This document shows positions 18,473 to 29,619 of a stretch of DNA of 64,000 nt, piece after piece. The translations under genes and the position numbers were made by a program. Location: contig NZ_CANMCP010000003.1 of the NCBI RefSeq assembly GCF_947496385.1, positions 248,001-312,000 on the forward strand, read 5' to 3'. The notes under the pieces were generated by a model. That model was not told the origin of the DNA. It was given only the letters and a program-made list of their open reading frames with translations, and made no database searches. The first letter of the stretch is position 1. Each line of letters begins with the position of its first letter. The DNA comes from an uncultured Croceicoccus sp. (GTDB lineage Bacteria > Pseudomonadota > Alphaproteobacteria > Sphingomonadales > Sphingomonadaceae).

Positions 18473-19453
18473 ATGTGGGCGCGTTTCCGCCCCGATCCCT
18501 TCGTGGTCGGGCTGCTGCTGACCGTGGGGATCGCATCGGTCCTGCCCGCGCGCGGTTGGGCGGCGCCCGTCGTGGCGTTCGTTGCCGATGCGGCCATCGT
18601 ATTCCTGTTCTTCCTCCACGGCGCGAAACTGTCGCGCGCGGCGATCGTGCGGGGCGTCACGCATTGGCGGCTGCATCTCACCGTGCTGGCCATGACATTC
18701 GCGGTGTTTCCGCTGCTGGGTCTTGCACTGGCCGCGCTGCCCGCGATCGACCCTGATCTTGCGACAGGCGTGCTGTTCCTGTCCGCCGCGCCGTCCACGG
18801 TGCAGAGCAGCGTTGCCTTTACCGCGATCGCCGGCGGCAACGTCGCGGGCGCGGTATGCGCGGCGGCGCTGTCGAACCTGCTCGGCGTGGTGGTGACGCC
18901 ATTGCTGGTGACCGCGCTGATCGGGGGGGACGGCGGGGCGCATGTGTCGGGCGCGGCGGCGGTGACCATCGCCTTGCAACTCGTCGCGCCCTTTGCCATC
19001 GGCCATGCGATGCGGCCGTGGATCGGCGCCTGGATCGAGGGGCGCAAGCGGCTCGTTTCCTATGCGGACCGGGGCGCGATCCTGATGGTGGTCTATGCCG
19101 CGTTCGGCGCCGCGGTGGTGGAGGGGTTGTGGCAACGCACAGGGCCGGGCGAGATTGCGCTGATCCTTGGGCTGTCGGTCGTGCTGCTGCTGGTCGTGCT
19201 CGTCATGTCGTGGGTCGGATCGGGCTGGCTCGGTTTCGCGCGGGAGGATCGCATCGTCGTGCAATTCTGCGGGTCGAAGAAAAGCCTGGCCGCCGGCGTG
19301 CCCATTGCCGGCGTGCTGTTTCCCGCGGCCACGGTCGGTTTCATCATCCTCCCGCTCATGGTGTTTCACCAGGTGCAATTGATCGCCTGCGCCTGGCTCG
19401 CCCGCCGTTACGCATCGCGCATGGGACCGCCGCCCGCGCAAAAGGCCGATTGA
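18473..19453 (+). CDS. Bile acid:sodium symporter-like (SBF-like) transporter
   Basis: 326 residues with about ten hydrophobic helices, SBF-like family (PF13593). The conserved LSAAPSTVQSSVAFTAIAGGN and SGW...CGSKKSLAAGVPIAG stretches match the two discontinuous helices of this fold. Family members near bacterial core genes are presumed organic-anion/sodium symporters; substrate unknown. Follows the PEPC-like gene by 30 bases and may share its transcript. Confidence 0.88.
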   Translation: MWARFRPDPFVVGLLLTVGIASVLPARGWAAPVVAFVADAAIVFLFFLHGAKLSRAAIVRGVTHWRLHLTVLAMTFAVFPLLGLALAALPAIDPDLATGVLFLSAAPSTVQSSVAFTAIAGGNVAGAVCAAALSNLLGVVVTPLLVTALIGGDGGAHVSGAAAVTIALQLVAPFAIGHAMRPWIGAWIEGRKRLVSYADRGAILMVVYAAFGAAVVEGLWQRTGPGEIALILGLSVVLLLVVLVMSWVGSGWLGFAREDRIVVQFCGSKKSLAAGVPIAGVLFPAATVGFIILPLMVFHQVQLIACAWLARRYASRMGPPPAQKAD

Positions 19454-19489
19454 TTCGCCGCATCCGGTGGTGCAAAGCCGATCCCCGAC

Positions 19490-20404
19490 ATGACCGAACC
19501 CGCAAACAGCCCTTTCGACACGAACACCATGCTCGCCAAGGCGGAAATCCTTGTCGAGGCGCTTCCCTATATGAAGCGATATGCCGGGCGCACTTTCGTC
19601 ATCAAATATGGCGGCCATGCGATGGGCGATCCGGAGGCGGCCCGCGATTTTGCCGAGGATGTCGTATTGCTGGGCGCGGTGGGCATCAATGTCGTGGTGG
19701 TCCACGGCGGGGGTCCGCAGATTGGCGCCATGCTCAAAAAGTTGGGCGTGGAATCGAGCTTCGTCGACGGTCTGCGCGTGACGGACAAGGAAACCGCGCA
19801 GGTCGCCGAGATGGTTTTGTCCGGCGCGATCAACAAGGAGCTGGTCGGCTGGATCCATGGCGCGGGGGGCCGCGCGCTCGGCATTTCGGGCAAGGATGGC
19901 GGCATGGTCACCGCGCGCAAGGTGACCCGCACGCGCAAGCGTCCCGACAGCAATATCGAGCAGGCCGTGGACCTCGGCTTCGTGGGCGAGCCCGAACATC
20001 TCGACACGCGGATCATCGAGACGGCGGTGTCGTCGGGGCTGATCCCGGTGATCGCACCCATTGGGGCGGATCGCGAGGGCCATACCTACAACATCAATGC
20101 CGATACGATGGCGGGCGCGGTCGCGGCGGCGATGGGCGCGGCGCGTCTGTTCCTGCTGACCGATGTGGCCGGCGTGATGGACAAGGACGGCGCCCTGCTC
20201 ACCGATCTCACGCCGCAGGACATCGACCGGCTCGAGGATGACGGTACGATTTCAGGCGGCATGATCCCCAAGCTCCAGACCTGCGTACAGGCGGTCGAGG
20301 CCGGGTGCGAGGCGGCCGTCGTGCTCGACGGGCGGGTGCCGCATGGCATGTTGCTCGAAATTTTTACCGAAAAAGGCGCGGGCACGCTTATAAGAGCGCA
20401 ATGA
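19490..20404 (+). CDS. argB: Acetylglutamate kinase
   Basis: 304 residues. Phosphorylates N-acetylglutamate, second step of arginine synthesis, in the cytoplasm. Visible are the phosphate-binding FVIKYGGHAM, VVVHGGGPQIG, the ADTMAGAVAAAMGA region and the SGGMIPKLQTC motif near the C-terminus, which marks the arginine-sensitive hexameric type together with the N-terminal helix. Its stop overlaps the start of the next lipoprotein gene (ATGA). Confidence 0.97.
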   Translation: MTEPANSPFDTNTMLAKAEILVEALPYMKRYAGRTFVIKYGGHAMGDPEAARDFAEDVVLLGAVGINVVVVHGGGPQIGAMLKKLGVESSFVDGLRVTDKETAQVAEMVLSGAINKELVGWIHGAGGRALGISGKDGGMVTARKVTRTRKRPDSNIEQAVDLGFVGEPEHLDTRIIETAVSSGLIPVIAPIGADREGHTYNINADTMAGAVAAAMGAARLFLLTDVAGVMDKDGALLTDLTPQDIDRLEDDGTISGGMIPKLQTCVQAVEAGCEAAVVLDGRVPHGMLLEIFTEKGAGTLIRAQ

Positions 20405-20919
20405 TGGTGAAAAACGCTACTTTCCTCGCGCTTTGTGCGCTCGCCCTGTCGGCCTGCGACGGGGGAACGGACCCGTCGCCGGTGCAGGAAAGCGCCGCCC
20501 CCGCACCGACGCCGACGCCGACCCCCACGCCGACCCCGACACCCACGGCATTCAACGCCGATCTGCCCGGCCCGGACGAAACCGATCCGCAGGCGCTGCT
20601 CGATTACTGGCAACAGGCGGTCGAAGCGAACGAGCGCGAGGCCGCCCGGCGCGCCTGGCGCAGCGACGTGCGCGGCGGCGGCACCGCGCCGCGCTGGTCC
20701 AATCTGAGCGATATTACCGTGACCTTCGGCGAAGGCCGGGCCGAGGGTGCGGCGGGCTCGTCCTATTACCAGGTCCCGGTAAAAATCGCGGGCCGCGGCG
20801 TCGATCAGACGGATCAGACGCTCGCGGGCACGATGACCCTGCGCCGGGTTAATGACGTGCCGGGCGCCGATTCCGGACAGCTGAGCTGGCGGATCGAGAG
20901 CATCAAGTTCGACAACTAA
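20401..20919 (+). CDS. Lipoprotein with Pro-Thr linker, unknown function
   Basis: 172 residues. Signal peptide with lipobox LSAC (C18) is followed by a Pro/Ala stretch and a seven-fold Pro-Thr repeat, then a compact domain of about 115 residues (DETDPQALLDYWQQAVEAN to the end). The Pro-Thr linker would hold the domain off the membrane. Start ATG 20401 is in the argB stop overlap; ATG 20404 is one codon later. No known family is recognised. Confidence 0.75.
   Translation: MMVKNATFLALCALALSACDGGTDPSPVQESAAPAPTPTPTPTPTPTPTAFNADLPGPDETDPQALLDYWQQAVEANEREAARRAWRSDVRGGGTAPRWSNLSDITVTFGEGRAEGAAGSSYYQVPVKIAGRGVDQTDQTLAGTMTLRRVNDVPGADSGQLSWRIESIKFDN
20506..20547 (+). repeat. Hexanucleotide tract coding (Pro-Thr)7
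   Basis: Seven tandem Pro-Thr codon pairs (CCN-ACN), mostly variants of CCGACG/CCGACC, inside the lipoprotein gene. Such tracts can gain or lose units by slippage, which would change the linker length in steps of two residues without frameshift. Confidence 0.7.
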
Positions 20920-21028
20920 GGCCCCGCCCCGCACGACGCAGGGGTATTGCGGAGTTGATGCGACGCCGTCTTCTCGGCTAGACGAGGCCCGTTCCCCGAC
21001 CGCCATCGAGCCCAAGGATATTGCCGCC

Positions 21029-21322
21029 GTGCTGCTGCTGACCCTCATACAGATCGTCGACCTGCTGGTTTCGGTCATCGTGTTTCTCGTGATTGCGCAA
21101 TTCGTGCTGTCGCTGCTGATCTCGTTCAACGTGGTCAACACCTCGAACCAGTTCGTCGCCGCGATCTACAGCGCGGTGACGGCCTTGCTCGATCCGATCC
21201 TGCGCCCGATCCGGCGGATCATGCCCAGCACCGGGGCCATCGATTTCAGCCCGCTGGTCCTGCTCATCGGGTTGCAGATCCTGCAGATCGTGCTCAACAA
21301 TCTCGCCGCGTCGGGGTATTGA
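21029..21322 (+). CDS. YggT family membrane protein
   Basis: 97 residues with two hydrophobic helices separated by a loop carrying the family motif [24 protein letters not shown], the YggT signature. Members are linked to osmotic tolerance or cell-division/Z-ring placement in other bacteria, but the role is not settled. The start is GTG 21029, with AAGGA about 12 bases upstream. folD follows four bases after the stop, so the two are probably co-transcribed. Confidence 0.88.
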   Translation: MLLLTLIQIVDLLVSVIVFLVIAQFVLSLLISFNVVNTSNQFVAAIYSAVTALLDPILRPIRRIMPSTGAIDFSPLVLLIGLQILQIVLNNLAASGY

Positions 21323-21326
21323 CCCG

Positions 21327-22211
21327 ATGGCCACGCTGATCGACGGAAAGGCATTCGCCGCCTCGCTGCGCGAGCGGATCGCGGGCGAAACCGCCGGATT
21401 TACCGCGAAGACGGGCCGCAAACCCGGCCTTGCCGTCGTTCTCGTCGGCGAGGATGCGGCGAGCCAGGTCTATGTCCGGTCGAAGCACAAGGCGTGCATC
21501 GCCGCGGGCATGGAAAGCTTCGAACATCGCCTTCCCGCCGATACGGCCGAGGCCGACCTCCTCAGCCTCGTCGCGCAATTGAACGGCGATGCCCGCGTGG
21601 ACGGTATCCTGGTGCAATTGCCGCTCCCCGAAGGCATGGACGAGAACGCGGTCATCCAGGCGATCGACCCGGACAAGGACGTCGACGGTTTCACCACGGC
21701 GAGCGCGGGACGGCTGCTGACCGGACTGCCCGGGTTCGTCGCGTGCACGCCGCTCGGCTGCCTGATGCTGCTCAAGGATGCGCTCGGCGATCTTTCGGGC
21801 AAATCCGCCGTGGTGATCGGACGCTCCAACATCGTGGGCAAGCCGATGGCACAATTGCTGCTGCGCGAAAGCTGCACCGTGACCATCGCGCACAGCCGCA
21901 CGCGCGACCTTCCCGAAACGGTGCGCGGCGCCGATATCGTGGTGGCCGCCGTGGGCCGCCCCGAAATGGTGAAGGGCGACTGGCTGAAGCCCGGCGCGAC
22001 CGTCATCGACGTCGGCATCAATCGCGTGCCGGGCGAAGAAGAGGGCAAGACCCGACTCGTCGGTGATGTCGATTTCGCCTCCGCCAAGGATGTCGCGGGC
22101 GCCATCACCCCGGTTCCGGGCGGGGTCGGCCCGATGACGATCGCGTGCCTGCTGCACAATACGCTCGACGCCGCATGCCGGCGCGAGGGCGTGGACCGCA
22201 CGGCGCTGTGA
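21327..22211 (+). CDS. folD: Methylenetetrahydrofolate dehydrogenase/cyclohydrolase
   Basis: 294 residues. Bifunctional enzyme interconverting 5,10-methylene-, methenyl- and 10-formyl-tetrahydrofolate. Motifs present: the YVRSKHKAC catalytic lysine region, ILVQLPLP, and the NADP-binding [14 protein letters not shown], plus [14 protein letters not shown] at the C-terminus. Its stop TGA overlaps the next start by one base. Confidence 0.97.
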   Translation: MATLIDGKAFAASLRERIAGETAGFTAKTGRKPGLAVVLVGEDAASQVYVRSKHKACIAAGMESFEHRLPADTAEADLLSLVAQLNGDARVDGILVQLPLPEGMDENAVIQAIDPDKDVDGFTTASAGRLLTGLPGFVACTPLGCLMLLKDALGDLSGKSAVVIGRSNIVGKPMAQLLLRESCTVTIAHSRTRDLPETVRGADIVVAAVGRPEMVKGDWLKPGATVIDVGINRVPGEEEGKTRLVGDVDFASAKDVAGAITPVPGGVGPMTIACLLHNTLDAACRREGVDRTAL

Positions 22212-22942
22212 TGCGGGGCGTCGGCCTCGCCATGCTCGCCGCAGCGGCGCTGTCTGCCTGCGCGGGTCCGGGCGGCGGGGCCGCATCCACCCGCGCCGAC
22301 GATGCGGCGTTCATGGCGCTGCCCCCCATTGCGGAACCGGGCGCCGTCGCCGCGACCGAGATCGCCTTTGCCCGCGCCGCCCGCGAACAGGGGCAGTGGA
22401 CGGCGTTTCGCGACTATGCCGCCGATGATGCGATCCTGTTCGTGCCGGGCCGGGTGGGCGCGCGCGAATGGCTTCGCGACCGCCCCAACCCGCCCCGCGC
22501 CGCCGATTGGCGCCCGCGCGAATTGTGGACCAGCTGCGACGGCTCCATCGCCGTGACCGAAGGGGGCTGGCAACGCTGGGACGGGACGCAGGGATGGTTC
22601 ACCACCGTGTGGAAGCGTCAGCGCGACGGCTCCTATCGCTATGTCATGAACCATGGCGACACCACGAGGGGGCGCGTCCGCACCGGGGAGGCGCTCGACG
22701 CGCATGTCGCGCAATGCCCGGATCGCGACTGGTTGCCGCCCATCGCGCTGAATACCGTCGCCCCGGTGGAGGGCGACTGGTTCGGCGGCGCGTCGGATGA
22801 TGGCACGTTGCGCTGGGGCGGGCGGGTCGATCCGTGGGGCGGCCGTATCGTGACGGTCGATGTGTTCGACGGGGAAGAATTCGTCCGCGTCCTGCATCAG
22901 ACGGTGGCCCCGCCGGGCGCCGGCATCGCAAGAGAGCAGTGA
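22211..22942 (+). CDS. Lipoprotein with NTF2/SnoaL-like domain, unknown function
   Basis: 243 residues, lipobox LSAC early (C16), then a domain starting EIAFARAAREQGQWTAFRDYAADDAILFVPGR that resembles the NTF2-like/DUF4440 fold. A C-terminal part contains WFGGASDDGTLRWGGRVDP. It overlaps the folD stop by one base and is followed eight bases later by marC. Function unknown; the NTF2-like call rests on pattern only. Confidence 0.7.
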   Translation: MRGVGLAMLAAAALSACAGPGGGAASTRADDAAFMALPPIAEPGAVAATEIAFARAAREQGQWTAFRDYAADDAILFVPGRVGAREWLRDRPNPPRAADWRPRELWTSCDGSIAVTEGGWQRWDGTQGWFTTVWKRQRDGSYRYVMNHGDTTRGRVRTGEALDAHVAQCPDRDWLPPIALNTVAPVEGDWFGGASDDGTLRWGGRVDPWGGRIVTVDVFDGEEFVRVLHQTVAPPGAGIAREQ

Positions 22943-22949
22943 GCCAGAC

Positions 22950-23570
22950 GTGACAGAATTGTTCGTATCCGCCTTCGTCACCCTGTTCGTGGTGATCGAC
23001 CCGCCCGGCTGCGCGCCGATCTATGCCGGGCTCGTCGCGAAGGCCACGCCGGAGGCTGTTCGCTCCATGGCGATCCGCGCCTGCGCCATCGCGCTCGCGA
23101 TCCTGCTCGTCTTCGCGCTGTTCGGGGAGGCTTTGCTCGGCGCGCTGCATATCGAGCTTGATTCGTTCCGGATCGCCGGCGGGCTGATGCTGTTCCTGAT
23201 CGCTCTCGACATGGTGTTCGAAAAGCGGACCGAACGGCGGGAGGAGCGCGCCGAAAAGGTCATCGCCGATCCCGCGCACGAGGATGTCTCGGTCTTTCCG
23301 ATGGCGATGCCGATGCTTGCCGGGCCGGGCGCGATCGCATCGGTCATGCTGTTGATGGCGCGGTCCGAAGGGATCGAGCAGACGATTGCCGTGCTCGGCG
23401 CGCTGGTCGCGGTCATGGGGCTGAGCCTGGCCGCATTGCTGGCGGCGCGGCCCATCATGCGGGTGCTGGGCACGCGGATCGAGGCGATCATCACGCGCCT
23501 GCTCGGCGTGTTGCTTGCCGCGCTGGCGGCGCAATTCGTGATCAACGGCCTGCGCGGAAGCTTCTTCTAG
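22950..23570 (+). CDS. MarC family integral membrane protein
   Basis: 206 residues with six hydrophobic helices, MarC family. Family signs: FVSAFVTLFVVIDPPGCAPIYAGL, the ERREERAEK cytosolic loop and MAMPMLAGPGAIASVML. Despite its historic name the family is not an established drug-resistance factor and its function is open. GTG 22950 is the start because it opens directly on the first helix; the ribosome site is weak. Confidence 0.87.
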   Translation: MTELFVSAFVTLFVVIDPPGCAPIYAGLVAKATPEAVRSMAIRACAIALAILLVFALFGEALLGALHIELDSFRIAGGLMLFLIALDMVFEKRTERREERAEKVIADPAHEDVSVFPMAMPMLAGPGAIASVMLLMARSEGIEQTIAVLGALVAVMGLSLAALLAARPIMRVLGTRIEAIITRLLGVLLAALAAQFVINGLRGSFF

Positions 23571-23573
23571 GCC

Positions 23574-23597
23574 GGGCGGCGGCCCTTGTTGCCGCCC
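23574..23597. terminator. Stem-loop between convergent marC and Lon-N-domain gene
   Basis: GGGCGGC at 23574-23580 pairs with GCCGCCC at 23591-23597 across a ten-base loop. It sits between the stop codons of two convergent genes and could end both transcripts, but there is no T-run, so confidence is moderate. Confidence 0.45.
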
Positions 23598-23598
23598 G

Positions 23599-24222
23599 TC
23601 ACTGCATCGTGGCGCTGTCCTCGTCGCCGCGAAACGCGTAGAACTGCATGAGCTGTATCAACAGGTCGCAACGTTCGCGAATGCCGTCGGCCTCCAGCAG
23701 GGCCTGCTTCGCCGCGCCGTCGAAAGGCGCCACCTGCGCCACCCCGTTGATCAGCGTTTCATCGTCGAGGCGGGAAACCTCGTCCCACTCCACGGCATAG
23801 CCCTGCATCTCGGCAAAGGCCTGCGCCTCGCTTTCGAAAGCGGCGCGTTCGGCCGGCATCAGCGAATCGGATGCACCATTGTCGAGCAGGCGGGCCTCCA
23901 CCTGGCGGAACTCCGTCTGCACGGACAATTCGCGCATGATGCGAAAGCGCGACACGCCCTCCAGCACGATGTTAAAGCGCCCGTCGTCGAGCGCCTCCAC
24001 CTCGCCGATCCGGCCAAGACAGCCGATCTCGAACAGCGGCGCGCCCTCGCCCGGGCCCTGCGGCTGCACCATCCCGATCAGCCGGTCCCGCGCCAGCGCA
24101 TCGGTGACGAGCGCGCGATAGCGTTTCTCGAAAATATGCAGCGGCAGTTGCAGACCCGGAAACAGGATCCCGCCCGCGAGCGGAAAGATCGAGATGCGCG
24201 CCGTTTCCATGTCGGACCGCAT
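23599..24222 (-). CDS. Lon substrate-binding-domain protein (LON N-domain)
   Basis: 207 residues forming a lone LON substrate-binding (N) domain with no ATPase or protease part. Typical strand motif ISIFPLAGGILFPGLQLPLHIFEKRYRALV opens it, then GCLGRIGEVEALDDGRFNIVLEGVSRFRI. Such stand-alone proteins are common in alphaproteobacteria and their job is unknown. ATG 24222 is four bases after the stop of the thioredoxin gene; ATG 24210 is the alternative start. Confidence 0.87.
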   Translation of the reverse strand: MRSDMETARISIFPLAGGILFPGLQLPLHIFEKRYRALVTDALARDRLIGMVQPQGPGEGAPLFEIGCLGRIGEVEALDDGRFNIVLEGVSRFRIMRELSVQTEFRQVEARLLDNGASDSLMPAERAAFESEAQAFAEMQGYAVEWDEVSRLDDETLINGVAQVAPFDGAAKQALLEADGIRERCDLLIQLMQFYAFRGDEDSATMQ

Positions 24223-24226
24223 CCGC

Positions 24227-25147
24227 TTATCCGAACAGCAGGGTGGAAAGCCGCCGCCGCGTGGCCGCAACCCACGGGTCTTCCAGCCCGACTGCCTCGA
24301 AAATCTGCAACAGCTTCGTGCGCGCGGCGCCCTCGTTCCATTCGCGGTCGCTCTCGATCATGCGCAGCAGCGTGTCCGCCGCCTCGTCGCGCTCGCCTGC
24401 GGCAAAGGCGGCATTGGCAAAGGCGAATTGCGCATCCATGTCGGCGGGCCGTTCGGCCGCAGCCTTGCGGAAATTGTCGAGCTCCGCCGTATCGGGCGCG
24501 TCCTTGGCCAGTTGCAGCGCGGATTGCGCGCGTTCGATCGCCGGGTCCTTCGCCGTCTCCTCGTCGATCTGCGCGAGTGCGGCCTCGGCCTCGTTGATAT
24601 GGCCGGCCTCGATCATCGCGCGGATGAGCCCGGCCTGCGCGCTCGCATTGTCGGGCTTCATCTCCACGATCTGCGCGAAAATGCCCATCGCGCGTTCGGC
24701 ATCGCCGCCGTTGAGCGCGTTTTCACCCATCGCGATGAGCGGGCCGAGATCCTGCTCCGGCTGCTCTGCCGGCGCGCCGCCGGGCTGCACCGGCAATTGC
24801 TGCAAGATCTGGTCGAGCATCTGCTTCAGCTGCGATTCGGTGCGCGCGCTGGTGAGATCGGCGACCGGCTGCCCTTGAAACATGGCATAGACGGTGGGGA
24901 TCGACCGCACCTGGAATTGCGAGGCGATGAACTGTTCCTCGTCGACGTTGAGCTTGGCCAGCACCACGCCCTTGTCCGCATATTCGGCGGCGACCTTTTC
25001 GAGCATCGGGGCCAGCGCCTTGCACGGCCCGCACCATTCGGCCCAGAAATCCAAGATGACGAGGCTGTGCATCGAGGGTTCGACGACATTGGTGCGGAAC
25101 CGGTCCACCGCTTTTTGCTCTTCGATATTCAGGCCGGGGGTCGCCAA
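24227..25147 (-). CDS. cnoX: Thioredoxin-TPR co-chaperone, CnoX/YbbN-like
   Basis: 306 residues. N-terminal thioredoxin fold with an intact WC39GPC42K active site, then a TPR-like helical region from about residue 140, the layout of CnoX (YbbN), a chaperone/holdase that protects and passes oxidised proteins to GroEL. The start is TTG 25147 with AGGAG about eight bases upstream; the nearby ATG is out of frame. The retained cysteine pair suggests disulfide reductase ability, as in Caulobacter-type CnoX. Confidence 0.9.
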   Translation of the reverse strand: MATPGLNIEEQKAVDRFRTNVVEPSMHSLVILDFWAEWCGPCKALAPMLEKVAAEYADKGVVLAKLNVDEEQFIASQFQVRSIPTVYAMFQGQPVADLTSARTESQLKQMLDQILQQLPVQPGGAPAEQPEQDLGPLIAMGENALNGGDAERAMGIFAQIVEMKPDNASAQAGLIRAMIEAGHINEAEAALAQIDEETAKDPAIERAQSALQLAKDAPDTAELDNFRKAAAERPADMDAQFAFANAAFAAGERDEAADTLLRMIESDREWNEGAARTKLLQIFEAVGLEDPWVAATRRRLSTLLFG

Positions 25148-25327
25148 GGTGCATTCTCCTGTCGCGTGTTCGTTGTGCCATAATGTGGGATGACGTGGCG
25201 CTCTTTTAAAGCCTGAGCATTAATTGCGCGGCGATGTCATTTTCCGGTTGCAGGGGTATCGAACCGATGCTAACTGCGCGCCTCACCCCGGTCGGAAGGG
25301 CATCGACTTTCCGGCGCAGGCGTTCGA

Positions 25328-25402
25328 GCGGGCGTAGCTCAGGGGTAGAGCACAACCTTGCCAAGGTTGGGGTCGAGGGTTCGAATCCCTTCGCCCGCTC
25401 CA
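25328..25402 (+). tRNA. tRNA-Gly (GCC)
   Basis: 75-base cloverleaf with encoded CCA. Acceptor GCGGGCG pairs with CGCCCGC; anticodon stem CAACC/GGTTG encloses TTGCCAA with anticodon GCC; T-loop GGTTCGAATCC is standard; discriminator is T. Confidence 0.96.
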
Positions 25403-25514
25403 TTTCTCATGCTTCCTTCGTCATGTTGCGCGTATTCCACGCGCCGCCTCTTTACGCGGCTGCGCGGCGGCGTCATGTATCGCTGCCACGATACACACCA
25501 GGAGGATGCCCGCC

Positions 25515-27479
<1,965 letters not shown>

Positions 27480-27487
27480 ACCCGCGC

Positions 27488-28654
27488 TCAGTCCGATCCG
27501 AACAGGTCGCGGGTAAAGACCTTGCCCGCGACATCGGACAATTCCGCCGATTGCCGGTTCGCGACGATGACGTCGCATTGCGCCTTGAACGCGGAAAGGT
27601 CGGTCATCACGCGCGCGCCGAAGAATTCGGTGCCTTCGAAGGCGGGTTCGTAGATCACGACCTCGATGCCCTTCGCCTTGATCCGCTTCATGATTCCCTG
27701 GATCGAGGAATGGCGGAAATTGTCCGACCCCGCCTTCATGATGAGGCGGAAGATGCCCACCCGTTCCGGTTCGCGCGCGAGGATCTGTTCGGCGAGGAAA
27801 TCCTTGCGCGTGCGATTGGCCTCGACAATGGCGCGGATGAGGTTTTGCGGAACGTCGGTATAGTTGGCCAGCAATTGCTTCGTATCCTTGGGCAGGCAAT
27901 AGCCGCCGTAGCCGAAGCTGGGATTGTTGTAATGGTCGCCGATCCGGGGGGCGAGCCCAACCCCGGCGATGATCTGCCGCGAATCCATCCCGCCCGCCAG
28001 CGCATAGCTGTCCAGCTCGTTGAAGAACGCCACCCGCATGGCGAGATAGGTGTTGGCGAACAATTTGATCGCCTCCGCCTCGCGCGCATCGGTGAACAGG
28101 ACGGGGATGTCGGTCTTTTCCGCGCCCTGGACGAGCAGGTCGGCAAAAACGCGCGCCCGTTCCGACCGTTCGCCGACGATGATGCGCGACGGGTTGAGAT
28201 TGTCGTGGAGCGCGCTGCCTTCGCGCAGAAATTCCGGGCTAAAGATCACCTGCGGCGCGAGCAGCCGGTCGCGCACGTCATCGACGAAGCCGACGGGGAT
28301 CGTCGATTTGATGACGATGGTCGCATCGGGATTGGTGCGGGTCGCCTGCGCGATAACCTGCTCGACGGACGAGGTATCGAACTTCCCCGTTTCGGGATCG
28401 TAATTGGTGGGCGTGGCGATCACCACGAAATCCGCGCCGCGCAAGGCTTCCTTCGCGTCGCATGTCGCGGTGAGGTCGAGCGCACGGCGCGCCAGAAATT
28501 CCTCGATCCGCGGGTCTACGATCGGCGAGCGCCGCGCATTCAGCATCTCGACGCGCTCTGCCGAAATATCGGTGGCGACCACCGCATTGTGCTGCGCCAG
28601 CAGGATCGCATTGGACAGGCCGACATAGCCGAGGCCAAAAACCGCAATCTTCAT
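27488..28654 (-). CDS. ugd: UDP-glucose 6-dehydrogenase
   Basis: 388 residues, the same length as the short-form UGD of enterobacteria. Oxidises UDP-glucose to UDP-glucuronate in two NAD-dependent steps. Rossmann motif [15 protein letters not shown], catalytic C253 in [15 protein letters not shown], and the K/N pairs ([14 protein letters not shown]) are intact. ATG 28654 has GAGGA upstream at good spacing; a TTG one codon earlier is not needed. No surface-polysaccharide genes adjoin it, so the glucuronate is used elsewhere. It converges with acs, nine bases apart. Confidence 0.95.
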   Translation of the reverse strand: MKIAVFGLGYVGLSNAILLAQHNAVVATDISAERVEMLNARRSPIVDPRIEEFLARRALDLTATCDAKEALRGADFVVIATPTNYDPETGKFDTSSVEQVIAQATRTNPDATIVIKSTIPVGFVDDVRDRLLAPQVIFSPEFLREGSALHDNLNPSRIIVGERSERARVFADLLVQGAEKTDIPVLFTDAREAEAIKLFANTYLAMRVAFFNELDSYALAGGMDSRQIIAGVGLAPRIGDHYNNPSFGYGGYCLPKDTKQLLANYTDVPQNLIRAIVEANRTRKDFLAEQILAREPERVGIFRLIMKAGSDNFRHSSIQGIMKRIKAKGIEVVIYEPAFEGTEFFGARVMTDLSAFKAQCDVIVANRQSAELSDVAGKVFTRDLFGSD

Positions 28655-29445
28655 CAATCATCCTCAACCCTGATGCGCGCCGCGTGATCGAACCGCCCGG
28701 ATCTGTCCGCATTGCCGCCGCCCGCCCCAATCCGGTAACAGGCCGCGCGCGTCAAGGCCATCGCGGCAGCAGCAGAACGCACGCCGGGTGCGTCGATGCG
28801 AAGGGCCGCCGGCGCGCGGCGGTCCGTGCGGAAACCTGGCACGGGGCAGGATGCTTCCGTTGTGCAGCACGTACCAGGCCATCATGACCCGGTCGCCAGC
28901 ATCCGTCTTTGCTGTACCGCTTTCATGACGAATCTGCCGCGCCCCGGTACGCGCCGATACGACCTGCGCGAGGCTGGCCCCATGAGGATGACGGCGGCTA
29001 ATTTCCCCCAGCTCCCGCGTGCGGGGAGAGCGCGGGCACGGATTGCTTCCGGCCGTTACGAAAGCGCCACGATCCCGTCGTGTCGATCTCCGAACCGTAA
29101 GGCCCCTTGCCGCATAGCCAGCCCTTCCATTCTCCCCCTGGAAAGCCACCACCCCCACCATCCGCTCAGCAGCGGTTGCCCCAAGCACCGGTCTTCCCGA
29201 TACCGATCCCGACGGTGGTTTGACCAACGGCGTAGAGACTCCGCCGATGCCGTGATGATCGGGCACTGCGCGCGGCTCGACGAAGCCTTTGTTGCCACGC
29301 GCCTCGGGCCGGTCACGACGATGCCGCGGACCGCCTGCATCAACGGCTCGTAACGCGATCGGCCTTGGTCCGGGGGCTCGCTCCACGGCCCCGTGATACA
29401 CACGGATGCATCCGGAACGTGGCGAGTTCTGCGAATATGAAATGG
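28655..29445. other. Non-coding stretch of about 790 bases
   Basis: Lies between ugd and tRNA-Gly(TCC), both on the minus strand. Frames open here on both strands but read as low-complexity, Arg/Gly/Pro/Ser-rich and match no family I know; parts of the frame near 29056-29505 are simply the antisense of the tRNA gene. No IS ends or clear promoter pair were found. It may hold an RNA gene, a decayed gene or promoters. Confidence 0.5.
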
Positions 29446-29519
29446 TGGAGCGGGTAGCGGGAATCGAACCCGCATAACCAGCTTGGAAGGCTGGGGCTTT
29501 ACCACTAAGCTATACCCGC
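29446..29519 (-). tRNA. tRNA-Gly (TCC)
   Basis: 74-base cloverleaf including encoded CCA, minus strand. Acceptor GCGGGTA/TACCCGC, D-arm TAGCTTAGTGGTAAA, anticodon loop CTTCCAA with anticodon TCC, T-loop GGTTCGATTCC, discriminator T. Complements the GCC tRNA 4 kb away. Confidence 0.96.
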
Positions 29520-29619
29520 CCGCTCGATGCGGAGGCTTGCCACCGTTTGGCAGGCTTCGTCAACTGTGAGTTGCACGAATGCGCCGCGACATGCGCCGAA
29601 CCGTGCCTGTGCCGGTCGA

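Noticed and set aside
18473..19453. Considered whether the SBF-like protein is an arsenite exporter (ArsB/Acr3 type)
   Set aside because: No ars regulator or reductase nearby and the motifs fit PF13593 (SBF-like) better.
25206..25403. Small minus-strand frame beginning with an [14 protein letters not shown] peptide
   Set aside because: This is the well-known artefact from the antisense strand of a tRNA gene (here tRNA-Gly GCC).
28664..29401. Minus-strand open frame of 245 codons in the ugd-tRNA gap
   Set aside because: Arg/Gly/Pro-rich with no hydrophobic core or family match; other frames overlap it equally well, so it is kept as non-coding.
29056..29505. Minus-strand frame of 149 codons with a plausible N-terminus
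   Set aside because: Its first part is the antisense/overlap of tRNA-Gly(TCC), a common artefact; the remainder lacks protein character.
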